In this document: positions 18,762 to 26,773 of the stretch, in pieces
How positions within the stretch are numbered: the first letter of the stretch is position 1
Layout: the number at the start of each line of letters is the position of its first letter
NCBI GenBank assembly: GCA_016926705.1
Contig: JAFGOC010000131.1
Coordinates: 1 to 35,134 of the forward strand
DNA from: Dehalococcoidales bacterium
Lineage (GTDB): Bacteria > Chloroflexota > Dehalococcoidia > Dehalococcoidales > RBG-16-60-22
Direction: 5' to 3'
DNA length: 35,134 nt
Program-made: the position numbers and the translations under genes
The notes under the pieces: generated by a model
What the model saw: only the letters and a program-made list of their open reading frames with translations
Told to the model about the DNA's origin: nothing
The model's database searches: none

Positions 18762-19595
18762 CTAATAATCGCCTGTCAAGGTAAAATTTCTCCGCTTGTT
18801 GGCTTTTTGCCAGAGCATCATGTGCCCGGCCTCTTCCGAGATTATTTTAACCGCATCGACGGCAAGCGGACCGAGTTCAAGAGCCTCTTCCTCCGTAAAA
18901 AACCCGACGATTGTGATATAACCGATCGGATAGCTGTTTTGGTCCAGTATCGGCGCAGCAACAGCATTCATCCCCTGTTGAATATCTCCCAGTTCCAATG
19001 CAAATCCGTTCTGCCGGCATCCAGCCAATTCTTCCCGGAGCCTTTTTTTGTTAAATTTTTCCGGACGCCCATAAAAATAGAGGTCTTTATTTTTTAGCAT
19101 TTCCTCAAGTTGGTCTTCAGGTAAAAAGGCCGCAATTACTTTTCCATGAGCACCATACGTTATCGGTGTAACATACCCAATGGGGGAAGAAACTCCAATA
19201 CCTGGCGCTCCCAAATACTCGGCAATAACATACGTTTTATCATCGGAGATTATGCCCAGTGCTACAGTTGCCCCAGCTTTTTTAGCTAGGTCCTGGAGAA
19301 CCGGTTCGGCGAGACGCGGGAGACTTAAAGTCTCCAGCAATTTCCCTGCAAGTGTTAAAAGTCCGGGCCCGAGCACATAACCTTTTCTGTTAGGATTCTT
19401 TTTCACGAAACCGTGCTCATTTAGAGTATTCAGGATGGAAAAAGCTTTACTGCGATAAATACCCACTTCCTGGCAGATGTCCGTAAGACTTTTAGAATTA
19501 CTTCCGCTATCAGCCAGGCAAAGCATTACCCGGATTGCCTGTTCGACAGCCGGCACCTTATACAGGTTTTTGGCCTGACTATTATCGGCGGACAA
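18762..19595 (-). CDS. IclR family transcriptional regulator
   Basis: KVPAVEQAIRVMLCLADSGSNSKSLTDICQEVGIYRSKAFSILNTLNEHGFVKKNPNRKGYVLG (IclR wHTH), then IclR effector-domain sequence ending EEAGHMML. Confidence 0.93.
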   Translation of the reverse strand: MSADNSQAKNLYKVPAVEQAIRVMLCLADSGSNSKSLTDICQEVGIYRSKAFSILNTLNEHGFVKKNPNRKGYVLGPGLLTLAGKLLETLSLPRLAEPVLQDLAKKAGATVALGIISDDKTYVIAEYLGAPGIGVSSPIGYVTPITYGAHGKVIAAFLPEDQLEEMLKNKDLYFYGRPEKFNKKRLREELAGCRQNGFALELGDIQQGMNAVAAPILDQNSYPIGYITIVGFFTEEEALELGPLAVDAVKIISEEAGHMMLWQKANKRRNFTLTGDY

Positions 19596-19630
19596 TGTAG
19601 TTTTATCCTTAGAACTAAAGTTTTGTAGAT

Positions 19631-19659
19631 AGAATAACAGAGTAAATTGGTGTTGTCAA
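19631..19659 (-). promoter_or_regulatory. Putative sigma70-type promoter for the IclR regulator/GRE cluster
   Basis: Minus strand TTGACA (19654-19659), 17-bp spacer, TATTCT (19631-19636), about 36 nt upstream of ATG 19595. Confidence 0.6.
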
Positions 19660-19854
19660 GTTATATTTTGCAGCTTATATAATAAATACTATTTTAAATA
19701 TAATTGTCAGATGAAAATTTGAATACCATTAAATTTCTTAGTCCAAACATGCTTCAAATATATCGTGTTTCCGGTATAGTTCGACTATAAAGGAGGCAAA
19801 CAGACTCCGCTTTTTACCCGAGATACGTAGGGTTCAGAAGGTCTGCAATTTAAG

Positions 19855-19929
19855 TCTGCCCGCCCCGACCATATGGCCGCCGCAGATTTGTTCCTCTTGG
19901 AGTGAGTAATCAACTCTGCCCGCCCCTAC
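19855..19929. repeat. Two copies of a 15-bp GC-rich direct repeat in an AT-rich intergenic region
   Basis: TCTGCCCGCCCCGAC (19855-19869) and TCTGCCCGCCCCTAC (19915-19929), one mismatch, start-to-start distance 60 bp. Confidence 0.5.
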
Positions 19930-19968
19930 TTTAGCTATGAAATCTTTAGTTGTTACTCTCTAGTATTT

Positions 19969-20430
19969 TTATTTATATTCAAGTAAAGTGCCCCAATTTT
20001 CCACCTTGTTAAATCGGTTGTTGGTAGAATGAAAATGTATAAGAATCGGAGTTTTATCTAGATCAGGATTATGTTCAAATAGAACCCTGTCACCGTACCT
20101 GATAGCTTCTAAAGCCAGCGGGAGTTCGGATTTAAAAATATTATAACGGAACTTAGCCGGGCCCCAAATAAATCCCCCGCTCACGTGGCAGTACGCTTTG
20201 AGTACCAGGTTTTCGCCCTCGCGTACGAGTTCGGCCAGGACCTCATCTCTCATCAATCTTGTATATAGCTTTGAAATCTGTTTTGTGTCATAAGCGCTAC
20301 CGATAGAAAGAAAGAGATTACCGGTAATATCAGAGTGATTTAACGTATAACGTCTCGGCAATATCAAGTGGTCAGGAGTAGCTCCGGCCAAGTACGTAAC
20401 GTGTAGCTTTTCCGGATTTAGCCTCTGCAT
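19969..20430 (-). CDS. STAY-GREEN (SGR/NYE, Mg-dechelatase family) bacterial homolog
   Basis: 153 aa. RRYTLNHSDITGNLFLSIGSAYDTKQISKLYTRLMRDEVLAELV...LKAYCHVSGGFIWGPAKFRYNIFKSELPLALEAIRYGDRVLFEHNPDL...ILIHFHSTNNRFNKVENWGTL follows the plant SGR pattern recalled as RxYTLTHSDIT..L.L.I......QL..WY.RLQRDEVVAEW...L.VHCHVSGG....D..A..RY.IF.KELP.VL.A..HGD..L....P.L....V.V.FHS....FN..E.WG.L. Confidence 0.85.
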   Translation of the reverse strand: MQRLNPEKLHVTYLAGATPDHLILPRRYTLNHSDITGNLFLSIGSAYDTKQISKLYTRLMRDEVLAELVREGENLVLKAYCHVSGGFIWGPAKFRYNIFKSELPLALEAIRYGDRVLFEHNPDLDKTPILIHFHSTNNRFNKVENWGTLLEYK

Positions 20431-20438
20431 ACTAATCT

Positions 20439-20468
20439 ATTAGACTCTCTAAAAATTATATTTGTCAA
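20439..20468 (-). promoter_or_regulatory. Putative sigma70-type promoter for the SGR-like gene, leaderless arrangement
   Basis: Minus strand TTGACA (20463-20468), 18-bp spacer, TCTAAT (20439-20444); -10 lies only 8 nt upstream of ATG 20430 and no Shine-Dalgarno is visible. Confidence 0.5.
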
Positions 20469-20555
20469 CAGATATGTGACAATTAACAGAAAAATTGGAC
20501 GATGATTTAAAAAAAACGTCTCAAATAAACAGATTTCCCACTTGAGAAATTATTA

Positions 20556-21239
20556 TTAAGTCTTTTTCCACTGGATGCAGAGCTCAAGAAACCTGGGGAC
20601 GAGGGTCACGCGGGCATTCCGGAGGGGCGTTTCTCTTAAGAGCGCCTTCACCTCCCCGAGGTTGTAAGACGAGCGGACGGCCTTCAGCCAGAGCAGGCGC
20701 TGGGATTGGTTCATGCCCATGGCCCAACCGAGCAGGCTCAAGAATGGGTTGAGTATGTTATACCTCATGTTGTCCCAGATTAAGCAATAACCGCCCGGGG
20801 AGGTGACCCTGGAAATTTCCTTGAATACTTTAGCGGGGTCCGACCATAAATGCAGGGAGGAGTTACTGACTACCAGGGCAAAGGAGCCGTCGGCGAAGGG
20901 CAGCGACTCCGCGGGAGTCGGCTGAAAAACGATTCTGTCGGTTAAGCCTGCTTGTTCAGTATTCGTCCGTGCGATTTTCAGCATCTCTTCCGAGATATCG
21001 GCGCCGGTAATTTGCCAGTCGGGGCGGACTTTCGCCAGCTCGATTACCAGTCGGCCGGTGCCGGTGCCAAGGTCCAGCACCTGCTTTCCGGGGATATTTA
21101 TTCTCGCTGCTTTAGCGGCGAACCGGCGGTACACCGACCCCATGAAGCGCCGGGCATGTTCGTCATAAAATTGCGCGGCACTGGTGTCAGCAAAGGAGTC
21201 TTCGCTTAATGGGATACGCGTGCCTTTTAAAAATTTCAT
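20556..21239 (-). CDS. Class I SAM-dependent methyltransferase (UbiE/type 11-like)
   Basis: QVLDLGTGTGRLVIELAKVRPDWQITGADISEEMLKIAR, LPFADGSFALVVSNSSLHLW, RVTSPGGYCLIWD. Confidence 0.9.
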   Translation of the reverse strand: MKFLKGTRIPLSEDSFADTSAAQFYDEHARRFMGSVYRRFAAKAARINIPGKQVLDLGTGTGRLVIELAKVRPDWQITGADISEEMLKIARTNTEQAGLTDRIVFQPTPAESLPFADGSFALVVSNSSLHLWSDPAKVFKEISRVTSPGGYCLIWDNMRYNILNPFLSLLGWAMGMNQSQRLLWLKAVRSSYNLGEVKALLRETPLRNARVTLVPRFLELCIQWKKT

Positions 21240-21249
21240 AATATTGTTT

Positions 21250-22449
21250 TTATTGATTCAACAGACAGGCGGGGTCGGCGGCTAAGGGGTCTGTCGTATG
21301 AGCGAAAGCCCGGCCGCGACAGCCGCCGCAGATATTCTGGTGGCGGCATTCTCCGCAGACGCCTTTCAAACGCCGAGATTGTCCGCGGAACTCCTGCAGC
21401 AGCGTCGAGTTATTCCAGATATCCGCAAAAGACGTCCGGCGCACATTACCCGCCGAAAGCGGAATAAAATTGCACGGCCACACCTCGCCGTCAAACCGTA
21501 TATAGCTGAAGCCTCTGCCAGCACCGCAGCCGGAAAGGGCTTTCTCACGTATACTCTTTCCAAGCGGGAAATGTTTTTGTTCGACCAGAAACGGCCAATA
21601 CTCGGGGCAGCAGACCGGCATTATCAGGGCGCGGGTCTTTTTCTGCTTTTCCGCGATTGTTCTAATGAGTTGCATTTGTTCTTCAGCGTCCAGTTCAAGA
21701 GCCACCCCTTCTTTATGAGGCGGGACAGCCTGGAAAACCATAATGATATCCGCTTTCAGTGATTCGGCAAGGCCGATTAAGCCGGACAGCTCGGCCAGGT
21801 TTTGTTTCATCGCCGTGAAATTGACCTGCAGGCAAACGCCGGTTTGTGCGGCAGCCTTGATGCCATTCAGGGCGCCTTGAAAACATCCCTCCTTGCGTCG
21901 GATAGACTCGTGACAATCGCTGGTATAGCCGTCCAGACTGATAGAAAAATTGGCCACACCCAATCTAGCCAGGTCTTTGGCCATGTCCGGCGTCAGTAAA
22001 GTGCCGTTGGTGCTGAAGACGATATGAAACCCTAATTTCCCTGCGTACTCAATAAGCTCAAATATGTCCTCTCTTAAGAGGGGCTCGCCGCCGGTGATGA
22101 CAATCATGCGTATATCTTCAACCGCAGCGATTTGTTCCAGGAGCTTTTTACCTTCGATGGTGGATAGCTCTGCCTGTATTGAGTCCACAGAACTTGCATA
22201 ACAGTGAATGCAGTTTAGATTGCAGCGCGTTGTTACTTCCCAGACTACATGAGTGGGATAACCGGTACAACCGATGGCAGTGGCGCCGGCGGCGGAGGCA
22301 AGCACTTTTTTCCCCTTAAGCATCCAGCCGGGGAGTCCGACCCAGCCGGTAATCCATCCGTGATACGCCAGGGAGAAGGCCTGTTTGAATACCAGCGAGG
22401 GCGGATTGAAGAGTGATTTTACCCGTCTTCCGGGTTTGGAGTTTACCAA
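21250..22449 (-). CDS. Radical SAM/SPASM-domain protein, AhbC/AhbD/NirJ-like
   Basis: HVVWEVTTRCNLNCIHCYASS (CxxxCxxC), IVITGGEPLLREDIFELIEYAGKLG; C-terminal CGECRHQNICGGCRGRAFAHTTDPLAADPACLLNQ typical of the AhbD/NirJ/PqqE SPASM group. Confidence 0.88.
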   Translation of the reverse strand: MVNSKPGRRVKSLFNPPSLVFKQAFSLAYHGWITGWVGLPGWMLKGKKVLASAAGATAIGCTGYPTHVVWEVTTRCNLNCIHCYASSVDSIQAELSTIEGKKLLEQIAAVEDIRMIVITGGEPLLREDIFELIEYAGKLGFHIVFSTNGTLLTPDMAKDLARLGVANFSISLDGYTSDCHESIRRKEGCFQGALNGIKAAAQTGVCLQVNFTAMKQNLAELSGLIGLAESLKADIIMVFQAVPPHKEGVALELDAEEQMQLIRTIAEKQKKTRALIMPVCCPEYWPFLVEQKHFPLGKSIREKALSGCGAGRGFSYIRFDGEVWPCNFIPLSAGNVRRTSFADIWNNSTLLQEFRGQSRRLKGVCGECRHQNICGGCRGRAFAHTTDPLAADPACLLNQ

Positions 22450-22458
22450 AAAATTCTC

Positions 22459-23394
22459 CTAATAGAACAAGAAAACGCTTAGCAGGATTAACACACGGGC
22501 GACCAGCATGAAATAGGTGGCGAAGGAGAAAGCTTTTATCCCCTTGGCGAAGTTTTCGGAATCCTGCATGAAGTTGAAGCTGATTACCAGCGCAAGCAAA
22601 GCCATCAGGCCGGTCGGTATTAAGTAAAGCAGCCCCAGGTTGAACAAGAAGCCAAGATAGATGCCTACTCCGGCGGCCAGACATAAAAAGATAAAACCCA
22701 GAACGGTTGCTGCCTGCGGAGACGTCCTTTTTATAAAAGCCGGTACTTGAGTTAGTTTTTCGCCCTTGACGTGCTGTATGGGGTGCAGAGGGGAATAGAC
22801 CATAATATGCCCGGCCTGCCATGTTACCGAAAACAGCCACAATGCCCACGGCTCCCAGGAGGTAAACAGGGTGTTCGGCGAGAAAGCCGTCCAGCCGCAA
22901 AGCCAGAGCATGCCTTCGATGGGGGGGAGGATAAGATAGCCGCCCCTGTCTCTTAAGTAACTGGAGTATAGGCAGCTAAAGGCGATGGCAATTACCGAGA
23001 CAGCGAAACAGGTGGGATTAAAGACGAACCAGACGATAATCAGGGCGACGGCGAAAGACGCGATGGTCAGCAGCAGAGCCTGCCGCGGCGCCAGCCGACG
23101 GCTCGGTATCGGCCGGCCGGGCCAGCAGACCACGTCACGGCGCCGGTCGGCGAAGTCGTTGAAAGCGTGAATACCGGCAAAAGCCAGCAGGGCGGCAATT
23201 AGACCTGGAACAGCTTCACTCCAGGAAGGGAATCCACTGTTAGCTAGTGCGGCGGCGCCGGCTACGCCAAGCGCTCCCATCGTTGAAAGGACCGGTCGGG
23301 TAATATCGATAGCCCCTGCCAGCCTATCACTTATGGTATAACTTGATTTAACCTCATTCCCCTGCCCCATCCAGCGCTGCATGATGCCAGCCAT
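22459..23394 (-). CDS. UbiA family prenyltransferase
   Basis: First motif HAFNDFADRRRDVVCWPGRPIPSRRLAPRQAL (NDxxDxxxD...RPIPS); polytopic. Second Asp motif altered (HPIQHVKGEK). Confidence 0.85.
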   Translation of the reverse strand: MAGIMQRWMGQGNEVKSSYTISDRLAGAIDITRPVLSTMGALGVAGAAALANSGFPSWSEAVPGLIAALLAFAGIHAFNDFADRRRDVVCWPGRPIPSRRLAPRQALLLTIASFAVALIIVWFVFNPTCFAVSVIAIAFSCLYSSYLRDRGGYLILPPIEGMLWLCGWTAFSPNTLFTSWEPWALWLFSVTWQAGHIMVYSPLHPIQHVKGEKLTQVPAFIKRTSPQAATVLGFIFLCLAAGVGIYLGFLFNLGLLYLIPTGLMALLALVISFNFMQDSENFAKGIKAFSFATYFMLVARVLILLSVFLFY

Positions 23395-23427
23395 TTTTAC
23401 CCGCCTTGTTTTCCGAATTAAGTATAG

Positions 23428-24543
23428 TTATTTCCGGTCTTTTTCGCCAGTTATCTGTGCGTATTCCCGGCCGAACCATTCTTTGTATTTCGATCTCAGC
23501 ATTCTGCCGGTGAAGATGACCGTATTAAAGGGGAAGGCGCTCTTTTGTAGGTGGCCGTAATACATGTGCACGATGAGAATAAATCCGACGGCGAGTACCG
23601 CCTCGTCGCGGTGGGCGGCGGCAACCACAGCAAACCACTGGCCGTCCATCTGGCTGAATACCGAGGGGAACATCATGATGATGCCCGTGATTACCATCAC
23701 CGGCATGCCCCAGAATATCGCCCAGTAATCTATTTTTTGACCATATTGAAAACGGTCGTACTGCGGCTCGTGGCGGTGCAGGCCGAATATCCAGAGGAAG
23801 GTATGGATGATGTCTTTAAGGTCTTTCCAGCGGGGGAACATCGCCGCGGGGGACTTGTGTTTCACGAAATACCCGTAGGCTATATATCCGAGATGATATA
23901 TGCCGTCGGCAATCATGACGAAAGCGGCGATATCATGTACCAGCCGCAGCACCTCGGTGCCGCCGAAGACGCTTGTAAACCACTGAAAGGTCGGCCAGTC
24001 CGGGAAGCCCCTCAAGAAACCAGTTATGGCCAGGACAATAAAAGACACCATCAAGGCAAAATGCTGGATACGCTGGTGGATATCGAAGCGCCGGACATAA
24101 TCGCCTTCCACGCGGGTCCTGGCGTCGGCAGGGACTTTCGGGGTACGGTCGAGCTTATCCAGCCAGGAGAACTCGTCGTCCCAGGTATAGGATTCGCCTT
24201 TGCGGGCGATTATCACGCGGCGGGTGACCTCCATGATGATAATCAATGTAGTTGGGATGAGGACGCCTGCCGTCAGCAGAAAGAAGAACCACCTGGTGAT
24301 TGTCACCGATATCTGCGTGACGTCAGAGGCACCGACATATGGAGCGTACTGTGAATAGGAGTGTATTTCAAAATCGTGGGTGAGTGGAAAGATATCGAAA
24401 AGGATGAAACCCAGGATAACCGCCTCGACAACAACGATGCCGATGATGAGTGGAAAATAGTAGCGGGGCAGGGCACTTTTCTTAGGACCCCCGATATTTT
24501 CCATCTTCGTGCTATCGAAGATGATTTCAGGATTGGTTACCAT
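23428..24543 (-). CDS. Di-heme cytochrome b-type membrane subunit (formate dehydrogenase gamma/FdnI-like)
   Basis: RRFDIHQRIQHFALMVSFIVLAITGFLRGFP, LRLVHDIAAFVMIADGIYH, KIDYWAIFWGMPVMVITGIIMMFP, HRDEAVLAVGFILIVHMYYGHL: His-bearing TM helices of the FdnI/thiosulfate reductase cyt b family. Confidence 0.85.
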   Translation of the reverse strand: MVTNPEIIFDSTKMENIGGPKKSALPRYYFPLIIGIVVVEAVILGFILFDIFPLTHDFEIHSYSQYAPYVGASDVTQISVTITRWFFFLLTAGVLIPTTLIIIMEVTRRVIIARKGESYTWDDEFSWLDKLDRTPKVPADARTRVEGDYVRRFDIHQRIQHFALMVSFIVLAITGFLRGFPDWPTFQWFTSVFGGTEVLRLVHDIAAFVMIADGIYHLGYIAYGYFVKHKSPAAMFPRWKDLKDIIHTFLWIFGLHRHEPQYDRFQYGQKIDYWAIFWGMPVMVITGIIMMFPSVFSQMDGQWFAVVAAAHRDEAVLAVGFILIVHMYYGHLQKSAFPFNTVIFTGRMLRSKYKEWFGREYAQITGEKDRK

Positions 24544-26735
24544 GCCCAGGGTTTACCCCCGTGTTCCTTGGTAAAGATGTCCCCGAATTTCGGGTCTTTA
24601 AGTTCCTCCGGTTTGCATTTATATACCTTGCATATCAGGCACGTCAGGTCCGGCGAGCCGTACATGGGGTCCTGATGGTCGGCATTAGTAAGAACATTGG
24701 GGTTGGAAATAAACACACCGCGGAAGCCCTGCGCCGGCGCTTCCGGGTAAAACCAGTTGGCCGTAGCCGCCACGACCCTGGGGTCGATGCCCGGGAACAG
24801 CCGGGCTTTTTGAATGATTTTGCCGCGCGGCGATTCTATCCAGACGAAATCGCCGTCTTCAATACCCAGCTCTTTGGCGGTTTTGGGATTAATCTGCATG
24901 GTGGGATATTCCATAAAGGTACGCAGCCAGGGGATGTTGCGGTATTGCGCCAGGAAGTAGAACGGCGAGCGGAAGCCGGTAGTAAGCACCAGCGGGTACT
25001 CCCTAGCCAGGTCCGGCGTTGAATTGGGACTCTCGCCGGGCTCTTCAAAAAAGGGCAGCGGGTCATAACCAAGATTTTCTAAAACTGTTGAATAAAGTTC
25101 CATCTTGCCGGTGGGAGTGGGGAAACCTCCCCCCTTCCGCCAGTAGTCGGTCTTGTATTTGTAATAGACCTGGTCCGGCCCGAAGCACCCGGAGATGGTT
25201 TTTTCGCTGAACTTCTTCCAGGTAGTGGGCGCTTTTCTTAACTCGTGGTCGAGCAGGGTTTCTACGTCTTTAAACCAGTATTCAGGTGCGACACGGCGCC
25301 CGATTTCATTAAATATCCAGGCGTCGGATTTAGCCTCACCGGGCGGGTCGACGCACTTATTATGTGCTTCTATCATGAAACGTGGGTGCATATCGTAAAT
25401 ATCGTCCATTTCCAGCCAGTGCGCCGCGGGCAGGACGATGTCTGCCATTTCAGCCATCGGGCCCCAGAATAGGTCGACCTGTACCAGAAAATCGACCTTT
25501 TTCAGACCTTCAACGACCGGCTTGGTGCTGGCCAGGTGGACGATCTGCTGGCCGCCGACGCTTATCCAGACGCGGATAGGCTTTTCTCCCTTATTGAAAT
25601 CCCTGATTATAGTGTCGGGATTGCAGGTGCGGGCCGCGCCCATTTTAAATTCCTTACCCCCATAGATATGCGACCGCATCTCGTCGGTAAGGGGTATTTC
25701 GTTAAATACATCTTCAATCAGGCCGGTTTCCGGCAACACCCAGCTTACCATACTGCCGGGCCTTTCAATGTTGCCGGTAATGCCGAGCAGGTTGATGATG
25801 GCCCGCAGGGTCTGGCCGCAGTTCGCTTGCCTTTCCAGAGAGCTGCCGATTTGAATAACGCCCGGGGTATCCTGGGCGAACAAGCGGGCTGCCTGAATTA
25901 TCTTTTCTTTTGGTATCCAGGTTATTTCCGAGACCTTATCAACCGGGTACTCGGCCGCACGCTTTTTTAGTTCCTCGAAGCCGTAGGTCCAATTTTCTAC
26001 GAACTCTTTATCCCAGAGGCCTTCCTGAATAATGATATTAATCATGCCTAAAGCGAGGGCGGCATCCGTGCCCGGCCGGATCTGCAGCCAGAGCGTAGCC
26101 CGCGATGTATAGGCGGTCGCCCGCGGGTCGACGATTATCAGGTTCTTACAGTAGTCCAGCGACTTTATATACCAGTTGCACAACTCGGAGTCGGCGCTGC
26201 TGATTTCAAGTTGTTTGGCCCAGGATATCTGGGTCTTAGGGAACACGCCGCCCCACCCATGGTAATCGCAGTAAAGCCGGCCGTAGCCGGTAATCAAGCC
26301 ATAGAGGCCGATACGCGGACTGTGGCAGATATAGCCCGGCGAAATTACATTGGCGGAGCCCATCGAGCGGGAAAAACGGTGAGTGTAGCGGTTATAACCC
26401 CGGCCCGTCCCCTGTGAGGTGGCTACCGTCCAGGGGCCATATTTCTCGGAGGCCTCTTTAATTTTAGCGGCAATCGTGTCCAAAGCTTCGTCCCAGCTTA
26501 TCTGTTTCCATTTACCTTCGCCTTTTTCACCAACTCTCTTGTAAGGGTGCTTAATGCGGTAAGGATTATCGATGTGCTGGATACTGGACAGCCCCTTGGC
26601 GCACATGGTGCCGCGGGTGGTGGAATCCGGGTTGCCTTCGATATGCGTGATTACGCCGTCGGTGACCTCAACCAGAACACCGCAGCCTCCGTGGCAGCTC
26701 TTGCAGGTGGTCTTTATTATTTTCTTTTCAGCCAT
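24537..26735 (-). CDS. Molybdopterin oxidoreductase, catalytic subunit (CISM; PsrA/PhsA/FdhA-like), cytoplasmic
   Basis: TTCKSCHGGCGVLVEVTDGVITHIEGNPDSTTRGTMCAKG ([4Fe-4S] motif), SWDEALDTIAAKI, SPGYICHSPRIGLYG (likely Cys Mo ligand), CNWYIKSLDYCKNLIIVDPRATAYTSRATLWLQIRPGTDAALALGMI. No Tat signal peptide. 7-nt overlap with the downstream cyt b ORF. Confidence 0.92.
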   Translation of the reverse strand: MAEKKIIKTTCKSCHGGCGVLVEVTDGVITHIEGNPDSTTRGTMCAKGLSSIQHIDNPYRIKHPYKRVGEKGEGKWKQISWDEALDTIAAKIKEASEKYGPWTVATSQGTGRGYNRYTHRFSRSMGSANVISPGYICHSPRIGLYGLITGYGRLYCDYHGWGGVFPKTQISWAKQLEISSADSELCNWYIKSLDYCKNLIIVDPRATAYTSRATLWLQIRPGTDAALALGMINIIIQEGLWDKEFVENWTYGFEELKKRAAEYPVDKVSEITWIPKEKIIQAARLFAQDTPGVIQIGSSLERQANCGQTLRAIINLLGITGNIERPGSMVSWVLPETGLIEDVFNEIPLTDEMRSHIYGGKEFKMGAARTCNPDTIIRDFNKGEKPIRVWISVGGQQIVHLASTKPVVEGLKKVDFLVQVDLFWGPMAEMADIVLPAAHWLEMDDIYDMHPRFMIEAHNKCVDPPGEAKSDAWIFNEIGRRVAPEYWFKDVETLLDHELRKAPTTWKKFSEKTISGCFGPDQVYYKYKTDYWRKGGGFPTPTGKMELYSTVLENLGYDPLPFFEEPGESPNSTPDLAREYPLVLTTGFRSPFYFLAQYRNIPWLRTFMEYPTMQINPKTAKELGIEDGDFVWIESPRGKIIQKARLFPGIDPRVVAATANWFYPEAPAQGFRGVFISNPNVLTNADHQDPMYGSPDLTCLICKVYKCKPEELKDPKFGDIFTKEHGGKPWAW

Positions 26736-26773
26736 TTATGACTCCAGACTATATGTTAAATTGATACACGATT

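Noticed and set aside
19855-19929. CRISPR-like array
   Set aside because: Only two 15-bp imperfect repeats and no cas genes; not a CRISPR array.
22316-22900. 194-aa minus-strand ORF overlapping UbiA and the radical SAM gene
   Set aside because: Alternate frame of two genes with clear family motifs; no independent support.
23551-24354. 267-aa plus-strand ORF
   Set aside because: Antisense to the well-supported cytochrome b gene, with low-complexity His/Gly/Asp-rich composition typical of an antisense shadow ORF and no recognisable domain.
24537-26735. Selenocysteine-containing formate dehydrogenase
   Set aside because: The expected Mo-ligand region reads GYICHSPRIG with a normal Cys and the ORF has no internal TGA; formate specificity cannot be assigned from sequence alone.
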